Assembly: GCA_029204225.1 (NCBI GenBank)
Contig: CM055096.1
Span: forward strand, 5,601,687-5,665,686
Direction: 5' to 3'
Source of the DNA: Diphasiastrum complanatum
Taxonomy: Eukaryota; Streptophyta; Lycopodiopsida; Lycopodiales; Lycopodiaceae
Length of the DNA: 64,000 nucleotides
Below the pieces are notes generated by a model. That model was not told the DNA's origin. It did no database searches and saw only the letters and a list, made by a program, of their open reading frames with translations. This document shows positions 1-11,370 of the stretch, one piece after another. Numbering within the stretch: the first letter of the stretch is position 1; the number at the start of each line of letters is the position of its first letter. Made by a program: the position numbers and the translations under genes.

Positions 1-563
1 ACATAGCAATTAATTCATGACTTTTACCCTAAAGCGCCCTAAAGCCTTGCTCATGTGCAAATCCCAGTGCTCTCATTTGCCGGTTAATAATATTAGACAG
101 ACTTCATTCACTCTTTTACTCGCAGAGGTCTTATACTATTCCAACACAACATTTCTGTTGAAAAGAAAAAGGAGCTGGCAGAAAAGAAGCAGCAGCAACA
201 CAAGATTAGTCGTGGATCAGCAGGCAGGCGTAATCAAAACAACAACACCAGGGATCGATCGGGTTTTGTTTTTTGCCACTACTTTCAATACTTGTATTAT
301 TCATTTTGTTGAAAGTCGTAAATATTTTGCTTGTTTAATCATTGCGCTTCCATGATGTTCAGTCTCAGTCCTCTGCTTAGCTTGTTTGAGTGCTTTCTAA
401 GATTTGATTGATTATCATCTTGCGAACTGTAAGTCATTCATGCATCATGCAGCTTCTTGTTCAACAAGATGGTCATCTTCGATCTAAGCACCCATGCTCT
501 ATAAATTATAGTTGATTAAGCTTATTAGTATTCTTTGTATGCTATTCAGCCATTGTGATTGCC
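1..563. other. 5' flank of MED26-like gene
   Basis: This stretch precedes the MED26-like reading frame. Short open frames here have no recognisable domain and ordinary composition. It may hold the 5' UTR, a promoter or an upstream exon, because plant TFIIS-N proteins usually have more residues ahead of the domain than this gene shows. I cannot place a TATA box or a splice site with confidence. The matching part of the right arm lies beyond the window edge, so conservation between copies cannot be used here. Confidence 0.4.
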
Positions 564-1373
564 ATGGAACAAATTTACGATGCAACAAGTGGAGAGGTTG
601 GTGAGGTTAACGTTCGTGGGAATGAAATAATGATTATCAAGGAGCAACTGCTTAGAGCTGATGAGTTTCCTCCGGAAAGGCTGTTGCGACTACTCTTCCA
701 ACTGAAGAGCATGGATTTGGGCTTGGAGGATTTGAAAGCCACAATGGTGGGAAAAGTAGTGAACAAATTAAAAAAGCGTGCACATGGAGGTGTCAGATAC
801 GTTGCAGATTGGCTTCTGGGTGATTGGAATCAATTGGTTCACAACATATTTCATACACCTTCTAAACAAACAAATGACTGCAATTCCACTACAGGTCTCC
901 AGCAAATTTGCAGGCGGAAAGCAACTCCTACTCTTCCTCCTCTGAAAGAAGTTCAAAAAAGGCCTTCAATGCAGGTCAAGAAGACCGTGAACAACGAACT
1001 AATTTCAAGCGCATCATCATCATCCGTCGTCGTGCTTCGAAACTCTCGTAGGCCTGCACGTGCTACTCAGGTGCCCACTTCTCTAGACATTCTGAAGAAC
1101 GTCAGTCATAAAGCATCTGCTGTTGCTGCACCATCTATTGCATATGCTGCTTGTAAAAAGAACGTTTGGGTAAAGTTTAATGGTGAGGTAATAGGCGGAC
1201 CCATAGTTTGTCGGATCCCTACATCAAGGATCAGCAAGAAAGCAGACGACGTGCCAGCTATTGAGCCCAAAAGAGGCCAAAAAAGGATTCATAGTCAGAC
1301 GGGATTATCAAGCTCACAATTAAAACGATGCGAGGGGCAGTCTTCAACATTAACCAATCATCAAAGCCAATAA
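564..1373 (+). CDS. TFIIS N-terminal domain protein, MED26-like
   Basis: The product is a 269-residue protein with a TFIIS N-terminal (LW/Med26-type) helical bundle at about residues 25-93. Visible family marks are a leucine-rich helix (LLRLLFQLKSMDL), the L-K-A-T-x-x-G-K-x-V-x-x-L-K-K stretch and the closing tryptophan in GDWNQLV. In plants this domain occurs in MED26-like Mediator subunits and TFIIS-related nuclear proteins that bind RNA polymerase II elongation partners. The rest is basic, Ser-rich and probably disordered, with KR clusters near the C-terminus (EPKRGQKR) that could serve for nuclear import. I chose the ATG at 564 because it sits in a strong context (gccATGg); an in-frame GTG lies 9 nt upstream. 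The protein is shorter than typical plant MED26-like proteins (around 400 residues or more), so an upstream exon may be missing. A near-identical copy lies inverted at the right window edge. The domain call is fairly sure; the exact orthology is not. Confidence 0.72.
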   Translation: MEQIYDATSGEVGEVNVRGNEIMIIKEQLLRADEFPPERLLRLLFQLKSMDLGLEDLKATMVGKVVNKLKKRAHGGVRYVADWLLGDWNQLVHNIFHTPSKQTNDCNSTTGLQQICRRKATPTLPPLKEVQKRPSMQVKKTVNNELISSASSSSVVVLRNSRRPARATQVPTSLDILKNVSHKASAVAAPSIAYAACKKNVWVKFNGEVIGGPIVCRIPTSRISKKADDVPAIEPKRGQKRIHSQTGLSSSQLKRCEGQSSTLTNHQSQ

Positions 1374-3594
1374 GTGAAGTGCAATTTTGCCCACTGATTA
1401 GCTAAGCAGCCAGCGGCTCGAGCGTTCTCTTTTATAGGCTGTCGCCTCTGTGCTGCACGGATTTACATAAAGGCTTAAGAAGCTGATGCATCTTCAACTC
1501 AAGTAAAGTGAGACACTGGAAGTAGAGGCAAATTCCAATTGACCTACATTTTGAAGATATGCATTGTTGCAACAACTCAGTTTTTTTTATCATACAGCTT
1601 TTGTTGTTAACATTCTCTGGCAATATTGAATACTTTAGTAATTCTGACCACTGACCAAACGTAACAATCTCAATAACACATGTTTTCAGTCTATTATGAA
1701 GGCATTTATTTTACTACCACACACACACTCAAACTATAAATACTCTAAATTAGTTGCAGATTTCGGACGTAGCTGCAATAACGAACAATCAAACATTTGG
1801 ATTTCATAATATTTGTCATTTCTTGATTCTGATTACGAGCATCTTGATATCCTCAAATATATGAGACGCATCCTTTTTAGGCTGTACTGGCTGTAACGCT
1901 TCTAAAGTGTTGGTTCATACGTGTCTTTATTCCAACTCACACCCATACCTCCGAGCCTGGCTTTGGGATCATTTCAAACTCTAATTTGCATTCAGTCCCG
2001 TGCAACATCCTTAGCAGAATAAAAATCCACCTGGCCTGCATTCCTGAAGTCCAGAACGTAATTTTTACATAGGATGTGAAGCATGAGATTACCCTCTGTG
2101 TCGATGTCGTTCCCAGATCAGACACAAAGCATGGCTTTTATACAAATCTCTTAAACCTTTGGATTATTTGTAGTTCCGAACTATGCTGAATCTGAGTATC
2201 CAATGATATTGATCGTAGCCTTGATTATATTTTGCCAATAAACACATGATTTGCATTAACACTTTTGTGCAGGCCCCAGGGCTTTCAAGTATCTAACCAA
2301 TACCGTTTACGGCTTGAGCTCACTCATTTCCTTTTCTAATTATCACCCAAGGCTTGGCTAGTCACACGTTCAAGCCCCCCCTTGAAAACCAAGATGCATA
2401 GGTGAAAACTTCATGCCAATTGCTTTTGAAACATGTGGATGGGGTTTTCATAAGAAGTATATTAAATTTTTGCCTTTATCTTTAGAGCTTCTTGTGAAAT
2501 AATGCCAAGATCATTCCATCATCATATTATTCTATCGTCAACATGAGTTTATCACTTTAAAGCATTCTCATACACGATTTGCACAAAGTGCTTCTTCACA
2601 TCCTTTGCATTATTATTTGTCATTGCCAATGTTGTTTTAGGCATATGGTTGTGAGTAAACTAGTTTAATGTTTCATCTTTCGCTAAAATATTAGATTAAC
2701 TAAATTTGCATTTTGGCTCTCACATTTCATGTTTCATCCCTTTTGTACTCTTATGGCCATTCTCTTTTGATGAAAGCAAGTTCTCTCTCTCTCTCTCTCG
2801 CTCGCTCTCTCTCTCTCTCTCTACAAAAGCTTGTATCCCAATACAACCTTTAATGAGCCTATTTCGCATCAAATTTGAATTTATGAGGGCAAGGAGATGT
2901 AGTTTAAAAATTGCAAAATATTAGATCAAAATCATAGCATTAGAAGGAGATGGAATGTAGGAGCCAAGGTCAAGTTTATGGTTGCCAATGATAATTGGTT
3001 GTTCTGAGCTTCTGAGGTTTTATAATGTGAAAAAATGCAAATAATAGCTTGACTAAACTATATTTGTTATACATATGTGAAACCTATTCCCACGTGTGAA
3101 GGATAGGCCTAGTTAGGCTAGTACCAAATCTCATGAGTAGATAAGACCATTTGGCAAGTTTCTATAAGTTAGGACCAATTTCTTTCAATCTAGGAATTTT
3201 GGAGAGGTGCAATTTGATTTGATGTCTCTAAATTAGGAGTAGACTTTAATAGTAGGTTAAGTATTGATCACATGCCACCCTCACAAATGTGAAATCAGGT
3301 CAGACCAGCATGAGCTCTATCATATTTTGTATATGCTCTTTTTGAAGCTCAATATTCTACACATTGGGACAAACTGGAGAGTTGAAATTTTTTTAAAAAA
3401 TTTCACTTACTAGATTGAAGTAGATCTTTCGTTTGCTTGTATTTTTTTGGGTTCGATGCTTGAATAATCACTTGTACTTTTCTCTTAGCTCTATGTTTGT
3501 ATAGTAGCCTATACTTAACACGTGAAGCTATTTAAGTCATTTGAAATTTTGTGTTCTCTTTGTTCTTGCTTGCATAATTTGAAGATGTGCAAGT
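1374..3594. other. noncoding part of left arm
   Basis: No convincing gene is visible between the MED26-like stop codon and the copia LTR piece. It probably begins with the gene's 3' UTR. Short open frames occur in matching positions in both arms (for example 1937-2125 minus and 62843-63031 plus) but show no domain; their conservation follows from the recent duplication. A CT-rich microsatellite lies at about 2785-2822. The right arm carries roughly 130 extra bases next to that tract. Confidence 0.6.
2785..2822. repeat. (CT)n microsatellite
   Basis: About 38 bases of CT repeats with two CG interruptions. In the right arm the corresponding position is a longer GA tract fused to a GT/GC alternating tract (62067-62162). 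Confidence 0.9.
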
Positions 3595-3945
3595 TGTGAA
3601 AAATGTCAACAAGCTTAGTTGATTTATTTTGGCAATTTTGAGACCAACATGAAATTTCAAAGTAGAGATAGATTTGTGTTTGTCAATAAAGGCCTAAATA
3701 GTGTTTGTACTATTTTTGGCAAGTATATTTGTGGATGAGATTGGATTTAAACCCATTCTAATTGGCTAATGTTGATACATTGCATTTAGTCACTAAAATC
3801 TAGATTTTTGGTGAAGTACCTAAAAAGTGCTATTTTAGGGCTTTCTTATGGCAAGTGGCCAAGTGACATTATGGTTGTTATAAATAGATGTATATGCATG
3901 GAGAACACATCTTGTTTTGCTCATTTTATATGGAGAACTTATCTC
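3595..3945 (+). mobile_element. truncated copia LTR (57-kb type)
   Basis: This stretch starts TGTGAAAAATGTCAAC and follows the LTR at 57281 for about 350 bases, including the shared text AAAGGCCTAAATAGTG. It breaks off near 3945 in the middle of the LTR and continues directly into copia protease coding sequence. No primer-binding site or gag lies between, so the junction is a deletion or recombination product. The same junction is present in the right arm near 60900. Confidence 0.7.
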
Positions 3946-4937
3946 TTTTGATTCTAAGAAAGATCAAGTTGAGAAGCAAACCGATCTAACTCTTGGTGAA
4001 GATGGTGTTGATAAGCAATTTTCAAATGATGCTTTTGTTATGTCATTTTGCTTGTTGGCTAATCATGGAGATATTTATCCTTGGTGGATTGATAGTGGAG
4101 CTACATCACATATGACATTTCATAAGGATTATTATTCATCATTGATGGCATTTGAAGGTGACAAGAAATTGATCTACATGGCCAATGATGGGGAGTGCGC
4201 AATCAAAGGGATTGGCACAAATTTTCCTATTTCTCTCTCTACCAATAGGAATGTGAATTTGAAGGATGTTTTGTTCATTCCATCTATCACTACGAATCTT
4301 CTTAGTGTAAGTCAAATGCTTGACAAGGATTTCAAGGTGAATTTTGATGGTGACGCTTGTTTGATCAAGGAGGAGGATAAATTAATTGCAAAAGGAAAGA
4401 GGCAAGATAAGTCATTCAAACTTGATGCTTGTGTTGTTCTAACCAAGTTGGATGTATGGAAAATGAGAAATTTTTCAATGCAAGAGGTATGGCAGAAGAG
4501 ATTGGGGCATTTCAACTACAAGTCATTGGAGGTGATGGCAAAGAGGCTAGTTGTTTTTGGTCTTCCCAAATCTCTAACTAGCAGCATGAATCATGTTTGT
4601 GAGCAATGTGATTTATCAAAGTCAAATACGTTACCTTACAAGAGATCTACATCAAGATCAAGTAAGCCTTTTCAACTTGTGCATTCAGATATTCATAGTG
4701 TTCTTATAATTAGCAATGGAGGTGCGAAGATGTATGTGACATTTATTGATGATTTTAGTATATTTGGTTGGGTGTATCTACTAAAGAGCAAGGATAAAGT
4801 GTTTGATGTCTTTTTAAAGTTCAAGATGGCAAGGGAGGTGCAATTCTCAAGTGCTTAAGGAACGACAATGATGGTGACTACATTTCTACCAACTTCAAAG
4901 CATTTTCTGAGGCAAATGGGATCAAGAGAGAGTACAC
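3946..4937 (+). pseudogene. Ty1-copia protease / integrase N-terminal fragment
   Basis: The frame encodes the copia aspartic protease (WWIDSGATSHM, active-site D-S-G-A) and the GAG-pre-integrase zinc region (WQKRLGHFNYKSLEVM, then HVCEQCDLSKSN). The start of the integrase core follows, with the first catalytic Asp in LVHSDIHS. The frame stops at 4858. A shifted frame still shows the second catalytic region as LRNDNDGDY. The fragment then ends near 4937; the rest of integrase, reverse transcriptase and RNase H is absent. Upstream it is joined to an LTR piece instead of Gag. The inverted copy at 59900-60920 has its own stops and frameshifts. This is a dead retroelement fragment. Confidence 0.85.
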
Positions 4938-5199
4938 GATGAACGTCCTTGCTCTCTATAACTTTTCCTCCATCTCTCATGTTTTATTTGTGTTTTGCTA
5001 GTTGTTAAATTTGATTGTTATTGGAATTGTATGTTATTATACTTTTTATGAGAGAGGAAGGGAGAGAGATAAAGAGTAAGCTATCTTTGTTGTGGATGCG
5101 TAGTGTTAATGGATCGTAGTGTTAATGTTTCGGGTTAATGGATGTTAGAGTTAGATGTGAATCCTCCATTTTTGTTGAAACCAAAACTATACTATCGCT
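4938..5199. other. inner end of left arm, no gene
   Basis: Noncoding AT-rich sequence shared with 59590-59900 in the other arm. It contains a short GTGTTAATGGATCGTAGTG-like repetition near 5100-5150. No gene is seen. Confidence 0.5.
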
Positions 5200-5304
5200 C
5201 TCATGGGAACGAACCTATGTGTGACAACTAACTTTATCTCTTTGATGCTAGATTGACTAGATCTTGGTTTCAGATTAGGCAAGGAAAGAAACCCACTACA
5301 GTTT

Positions 5305-5322
5305 TGGCACCGTTGCCGAGGA
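5305..5322 (+). other. primer-binding site, tRNA-Asp type
   Basis: TGGCACCGTTGCCGAGGA matches the 3' end of plant tRNA-Asp (complement TGGCGCCGTTGCCGGGGA) with two differences. It lies four bases after an LTR end in CA. This site marks the start of minus-strand DNA synthesis in many plant gypsy elements. Confidence 0.8.
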
Positions 5323-6604
5323 GATACGCCAATTTTTCAGTTTTAAGCATGTTTGTGGATGGTTAGCTTGCATTAGGCATCTTGTCGTGGCATGAATAAT
5401 GTTAGATTTGCATTTAGGGTAAGTTTGGGAGTGATTTTGCCAGATTTGAGAAGCTTTGCTTGTTTAAAATCTAATATGATTGTAGAACATAGAAAGCTAT
5501 TTAGATTACCAATCTTAAGATCCATTTGGATCTAAGATATCAGAAAAAACAACAAGAATCGATCAAATCTGCCAAAGTTTGGTCAAAAGGAGACAAAAAT
5601 CTTCATCAAAGCTGATAACTTTTTGCCCTCTTTCAGGAAACCTTCACCGATTTGCAAAAACCTTTTTTTTTTATAACAGAACCTTCAGTTTGAAGGGCGA
5701 AGAATCCTTCCCAACAGATTTCCACAAACATTAGAAAAACCGTCAAAAAACACCAAAAAATCACCAGAATCCTAAAAATACAAAAAAAGAACCTTCGCTC
5801 GATTCAGATCTATCTACTGTCAGGTAGGTGAAGAATAATACCAAAAATAAAATTGTTTTCAGAATATCAGTTGTCATATTGCCATATGTTTGCCAAAAAT
5901 GTCATTTTTTTGCAAAAATACCAATATTACTCTTGATCCTTCCCCAAAATTTTTGCCGAGCTTCCAAAACATTCTATTTATAGTAAAATATTATTTTTGA
6001 GTTCAGCAAAAATTCTTCATGTCCAGATCATAGAAAATCTTGATTTTTACCCTCGCCAAACTACAGAAACTGTATTTTCTTATGTCAGAAACCTTCGTCG
6101 GGTGTATCCTAGTTTTATCTTTGTCAGATCTTGCATCTGAGAATTCTGCGAAGGTTAATCACCTGAGAAATTGTCGAAAAAGTTGATCAGAGAGTTTTTT
6201 GCCAAAATAGCACTGTTGAACCTTCGCCGAGCCAACCTTCGCCTAGGCAACCTTTGCCAGTACTATTTTTAGGCTCTGATTTTCCAGATCAAGTCTCTGT
6301 CAAAATTTAGATCAAATCTGATACAATCTGATTTGGATTCTGAGAAACTTTTCATTTGCCAATTTCTCACACTCCTCAAAAAATAGCTTGGAAAGGTACT
6401 AGATCACTTGAGAAGTTTGTAAATCTTTTTGAGTGGATCCTTTGGTATGCATAAGTATCGATTGATTGAATTTCAAAATCTTTAACACGATATAGAAATC
6501 AGATTCTTGAAAAGTGGAATAGATCTAGCTGATCTGATCTGAGATAGTTTTGATTGAAAAATCTAGATCCAATCTCATTGTCTACTTGTTCTGAATTTGT
6601 AAAG
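5323..6604 (+). other. gypsy 5' leader
   Basis: A long untranslated leader between the primer site and gag. It has no long open frame. The motif AACCTTCG and its variants recur many times, and a denser cluster sits near 6225-6262. A packaging or structural role is possible but is only a guess. Confidence 0.55.
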
Positions 6605-7400
6605 ATGGCTGCCCCTAAAGCTTCTCCTTGAGCTGCTCCTCGGAAGTCAATCCTATTATTGTTAGAAGAGGACCCCGTTTGGATCTACCCAAATACAATG
6701 GATTAACAGATCGAGTTAGATTTCTTCAGATCTATGTTGAATCCTGTGAAATCTATGGCAAAATTTTCCCTTGAGATAAACTTGAGCTATTTCCTATGGC
6801 CTTAACAGGCACAGCATAATATTGGTACTATAATCAAGATGAAATTGAGCGTACAGATTGGGAGGTTGTTAAAAGAGCCCTTATCACACGATTCAAACCA
6901 CAGAAGTTTATGGAAGACCCTTTCCTACTTTTAAGTAAAATTAAAATAGGAAAGTGAGAAATGGTTCGAGATTACATTGAACGGATGAAACGCCTCAGAT
7001 CTGAGTGCAAACCTGAGTTGATTAACGAAAATGCCATGATTATGTGGTTTTTGTCAGGTTTACCTAAACAAATCAGACGTGAGCTGAAACACTGTACTGA
7101 GTATGCACTCTTGCAAAATGCTATGGACGATGCAATTTGGGAGGAGGATGAAGATTCAGATGATGAGCCGAATATCAATATGCTGCCTTATACAGTAGGG
7201 CAGACTACTACGACATCCACCACTATTGCATCCACGAATGTCAATGCTACTGCAGAAATGATGCTCAATGAGTTCAAAAAACTTGGGAAGAACTAGCAGA
7301 AACAAATGGAAAAGTTGCAGTTGCAATTTGATGAGAAGATTTCCACGAAAAAGTGAACAAGGAATCTGAGAAGTTTGTGAAGACTTTTCCTACTAGGTAA
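6605..7400 (+). pseudogene. Ty3-gypsy gag
   Basis: The reading begins with an ATG at 6605 and then shows a gypsy capsid-like region in shifting frames: LPKYNGLTDRVRFLQ, a WYYNQDEIERTDWEVVK stretch, RFKPQKFMEDPF, and YIERMKRLRSECKP leading to WFLSGLP and an acidic tail (EEDEDSDDEP). In-frame stops occur near 6771, 6818 and 6956, and again at about 7294. The gene cannot produce full-length Gag. The order of motifs fits the retrotransposon gag (UBN2/RVT-gag) family. Confidence 0.75.
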
Positions 7401-7615
7401 AATGTCTGGTATTCTATTTGTACAAGAAATCACACAGTGAACGAGTGTTCTCAATTGAAAAAACGAATGGAAATCAGTGTATGCCATTTGTGTAATTTGC
7501 CTAATCATGAGACTGCTTTTTGCAACTTCAATCCTCGGATAATTCAGCAATGGTAGCATGGAGGAAATCCAGCAGCTAGACTGCCCCACCAAAGTACTCC
7601 GCTCCTCCTGCCAAT

Positions 7616-8248
7616 TTGATGGAACCAGAACCGTACAGAAGTGCCGAGCAATGGAACTATGGTACTGATCAAGAAGGTGGATCTTCAGAACAATATGTTA
7701 TTTATGCTACCGCGCAACAACAAGCCTCTAGAAATTGGACCAAAGCATCACTTGGATGCTTTGCATGTGGAGAAAACCACAAAGTTGTAGAATGTCCAAA
7801 TAAAGAAAAATTTGTACCATTCTGTCATGACCGTGGTTATGGGCATTGCTATAAAGACTGTCCAGCAAGACCAAAGCCACCACCAGCTACAGCACCTGTA
7901 AATTTGATAACAATCAAGCCTAGACCAGTAGCTCAGAATAAATCAAGTGTACCCTTGATGGTGGTCACCAGATCACATAAGCAGAAAGAATCAGTAGCAA
8001 ATCCAATACCTACTGATTCTATACCATTGAACAATATACCAATAGCATCTGGAATCTTTCCCAATCTTCATGCAGAAAAAAGAAGGTATCAGGATATGAG
8101 CCAGTGGATTAAACATCTGCAAGAGGAAGAGGAACTTGAGGCTGTTAAAGCAACAACCGAAGTTTGCTCTTCACCATTGCAGCCACCAAGAAATTCACGT
8201 ATAGATATGAATGATCAGTTGCATCATCATGAAGAACCTTCAAGATGA
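7616..8248 (+). pseudogene. gypsy Gag nucleocapsid region
   Basis: This open frame contains two cysteine clusters, CFACGENHKVVEC and CHDRGYGHCYKDC. They read as a double zinc-knuckle typical of the nucleocapsid end of gypsy Gag. The flanking residues are basic and proline-rich. It continues the broken gag upstream and precedes the protease region. Confidence 0.7.
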
Positions 8249-8469
8249 CTGAACCGAAAGCGCCGCAAATAGAACTGCCCATGAACATTCTATCTAGTAA
8301 GATTAATATTTCATTGGGAGAGTTCCTGAAGTTGGTGCCAAAAGCAAAAGAAGTTTTAGTGCAAAAGTTAGCTCAAGTAGAACCATAAGTCCATCAGGAG
8401 GCACTTTTTTGTGCTGGATTTGAAAAATCTAATGAAGTACTCCATGTCTGAGCTGCTTGGAAAAGTGAA

Positions 8470-8775
8470 CAAAAGAATATCACTCTGCCGATACAACATA
8501 GACAATTTCCTAAGGAAGCAACCGTGATAGATGGCGGTTCAGGAGTTAACCTAATTTCTACAAAGCTATGTGCAAAATGGGGCCTTACCAAAATCAAGCC
8601 TGCGAGTTTTGCCATTAAGCTAGATTATCAAACGACAGTTCGTCCATGAGGAATGGTTGAAGATATACCTGTCAAAATTGCAGGAGTATAGTTTGTCATT
8701 ACTTTTGTAGTAATGGACTTACCAGAAGCGCCAAATGTCTACCGAGTCCTATTGGGACGAACATGATTATGAGTT
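8470..8775 (+). pseudogene. gypsy retropepsin-like region
   Basis: In the frame after 8480 one reads VIDGGSGVNLISTKLCAKWG, close to the plant gypsy aspartic protease active site D-x-G-S-x-x-N. It is followed by VITFVVMDLPEAPNVYRVLLG, matching the C-terminal part of that fold (LLGRT). Two in-frame stops interrupt it, near 8648 and 8689. The element ends here. Confidence 0.6.
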
Positions 8776-8790
8776 GCGCAAGTAGTTTAT

Positions 8791-10295
8791 AAATGGGATA
8801 CCAATTACCTCCCCTTTGATGCTCTTGACTAGCTCCAAATTGCCACCTTTCCTTGTGTGTTGTGGAAGCCCTTTGAGACCAACCTCTTGATCTTGCTCTT
8901 GACCATCAAAGTCATTGAACAAACTTTGTTTTCCAGATCCATTACTTGCTTTTTTAGTATGAAAACTATGAGAACCAATGTCCACATGCATAGCATCATC
9001 TACACAAGAAGCTTCTCCAAAACATGTGAGTAAAGCAAAGTGAGCTGCTTCCACTTGCTTACCTTTCTCTTGATCATCAAAGATATTAAAGATATGAATA
9101 TCTTCTGGAAATACTCCTCTCAAACATATGATCTAGATCCAACAAGATCTCAAATTTTCCCAAAGGTTAGTGAAAACAATGTCATTGGTGGCACCATCAT
9201 AAATCCAAAGATAGATTCCAAACTTTCCATCCAACATGAAGTAGAGTAGGTGAAGATGAATATCGAACCTAATAAATCCAGCCTTCTTGAGTCCATAACA
9301 AGCCTCAATAAGCTCACCAATGAGATCTCCCTTTCCTTGAAAAAATTGCCTTTCAATTTACTCCATGTAGTCTTCTCCAACCAACCTTTTGCCATCTTGG
9401 TCATGAGTGATCAATTCACAATCATAGAATCCTTTGAGTTGATGAAGAGATGTGAGATCCATGACTTGGATCTTCCCAAGAACCAATCTTCCATTTCTCT
9501 TTCCTTCATACGACTCCCTCTTAATGATTGCATCATAAAAAGTAGAAATCTCAAAGACATTAGAAGCCATGAAAAAAATGATTAGTACTTTAAATGTAAG
9601 CATGATTGAAGTACTCTCTTTTTTCAAACAAGTAATTGTACTCAATTGTTCAGGTAATGACTCATATGATAATGATTCTTCCTCACTCTCATTCACAATG
9701 ACATCATTCAAAGTACACCCTACTTTGAACTCTTCACATACTTCTCTTCTTCTTGACTTGTGACTATCTCCCTCACCGAGTCTCTTGATAGAACCATTTG
9801 ATCTACTCTCTTTATGAAGACACATGACTCCACTTGCTACAAAAATGACTTTATTGGACCCATCACAAAATAATGTAGAAGAACCATCTCCTTCATGTAT
9901 GCACCTAGCAACATCTTTTTTCATATGATCAAAGAAATCATTAGCAACAACCTTTTCCAATGAAGAACCTTCATCTCCATTGATGAAGTTAGCTCTTTCC
10001 TTAGATTTTGCATGCTTGCACTTGCCATGAAGAACCATTGAAACACCATCATTATCCAAGTTAGCACAAAGATGAATATCTCCAAGAAGCATATTAGATC
10101 TCGACCTAGATCTAGAATAAGGAAGCTCTTTTGACTTTGCATAAGATCCACCAATCTTATTGATGCTAAAAGGAAACTTTGGAAAGTGGAAAGTTGAGAC
10201 CAATCTCCTTTTCCATTCCATCCTTTTTGTTAGCCATAAGAAAAGCATCAAGCTTGAAAAGTCTACCTTGTCTATTGCCCCTAGCAACCAAGATT
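8791..10295 (-). mobile_element. CGX fragment D (internal piece)
   Basis: An internal fragment, without LTRs, of the CGX family described at 43221-48600. It covers the region from the protease-integrase junction (KVDFSSLM and KLPYSRSRSRSN text) through the unassigned domain to its VKSIKGEV stretch. It is broken into the frames 9358-10359 and 8767-9123, both minus strand. The residues between are recognisable but shifted. It separates the gypsy gag-protease relic on its left from a copia nucleocapsid on its right with no visible target-site duplication. It may therefore be a recombination patch and not an insertion. Confidence 0.8.
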
Positions 10296-10296
10296 C

Positions 10297-10427
10297 CAAA
10301 AGAGAAAAAGAAGAAGAAAGGCAAATGTTACTATTGTCACAAACCAGGTCATTGGTCACGCGAGTGTTATAAGAAGAAAGCGGACATAAAGGCGGGAAAA
10401 GTTAACAAGGAAATATTGCCAAGATGA
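10297..10427 (+). pseudogene. copia Gag zinc knuckle
   Basis: Basic residues lead into CYYCHKPGHWSREC, a standard C-x2-C-x4-H-x4-C knuckle of copia nucleocapsid. The frame ends at 10427. The shifted downstream sequence continues into the protease. Confidence 0.8.
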
Positions 10428-10479
10428 TGGAGAAGGTGACGAGACAAGTGTCTTCTCATCGGCATTGGCATCCCAAGTT

Positions 10480-11370
10480 GATGATGGTGCCAGATGGTTC
10501 ATAGATTCAAGCGCCACAAGGCATATGACTGAGAAACATGATTGGTTTGAAAAATTCTCACCAATCCATGATGGGGATAATATCACTCAAGCCAATGGAG
10601 AAGAATGACAGATACAGGGTGTGAGCAATATACCTGTGCAGTTTCCTAATGGCAAAATTAAAAACATCTCTAATATACTTTATGTTCTTGGACTCAAAAA
10701 GAGTTTGCTTTCTGTTGGTGTAATGGCAAATCAATATCTTAAAGGTGAATTTGTCAAGGATGAATGCCTTATGAAGGATATGAACCACAACCATAAAGTG
10801 GTGGCGAAGGGTTATAGAGATAGTAATTGTGGCCTTTATAAATTGGATGCTACAAATCCAGGTGAATGTGGTTTGGCTATCTCAACAACATCTCAATCCG
10901 AGTTGTGGCACAGAAGATTTGGTTATTTGAACTATGGGAGCTTGAGATTGATGGCGAAGCTGAAGATGGTAATAGGGTTACCGGCATTGCAGGATGATCA
11001 TCATGCAATATGTGAAGGATGCATCATGGGAAAGCATCACAGGGAGACATTCAAGAAAGGTGGAGCTGCAAGAGCTAAGAAACCGCTGGAACTCATTCAC
11101 AGCGACCTGTGCAGCCCAATTAAGACCATGTCATTGGGGAAAGCATATTATTTTATGACTTTCATAGATGATTGCTCTAGGAGGACATGGATTTATTTTT
11201 TGAAGAAGAAATCAGACGCTTTTGCTCGCTTGAAGGAGTTCAAGACTTTGGTAGAGAACCAATTGGATGCACGCATCAAAGTGCTAAGATCTAATAGAGG
11301 AGGCGAATACAAATCTGATTATTTTGAAGATTTTTGCAAAGAACACGACATTAAAAGACAATTCACATAG
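10480..11370 (+). pseudogene. copia protease and integrase N-terminal part
   Basis: The protease motif reads WFIDSSATRHM near 10495-10530; the family has D-S/T-G-A, so the Gly is replaced by Ser. A TGA interrupts the protease near 10606, at a place where related proteins have Trp. From 10621 the frame is open through ILYVLGLKKSLLSVG, the pre-integrase region (ELWHRRFGYLNYGSL and CEGCIMGKHHRE) and the integrase core with ELIHSDLCSP. The second catalytic position reads LRSNRGGEY; the family has Asp where Asn stands. A TAG at 11368 then ends the frame. Confidence 0.85.

Larger units (their letters stand above)
966..5199 (+). repeat. left arm of large inverted repeat
   Basis: This segment matches the reverse complement of 59590-64000 almost base for base, with scattered substitutions and small indels (a few percent by eye). 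The left limit at 966 is set by the window end of the other arm, so the true arm may be longer. The inner limit is near 5199, where the shared text around ACTATACTATCGC stops. The arm contains the 3' part of the MED26-like gene, a long noncoding stretch, a CT microsatellite, a copia LTR piece and a copia protease-integrase fragment. The copia fragment is present in both arms, so the duplication came after that insertion. Confidence 0.93.
5200..8790 (+). mobile_element. truncated Ty3-gypsy element (gag-protease)
   Basis: The order is: a short LTR end (to about 5300, ending CTACA), a tRNA-Asp-type primer site, a 1.3 kb leader, gag, a CCHC knuckle and a retropepsin-like region. The 5' LTR is cut by the inner end of the inverted-repeat arm. 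The element is cut on the right by a CGX fragment near 8790. No reverse transcriptase or integrase follows. A related gag fragment is found at 32830-33500. Confidence 0.75.

Noticed and set aside
17-355. 112-codon open frame at the left edge
   Set aside because: No domain, no conserved neighbour and ordinary composition; such frames are expected by chance in AT-rich plant DNA.
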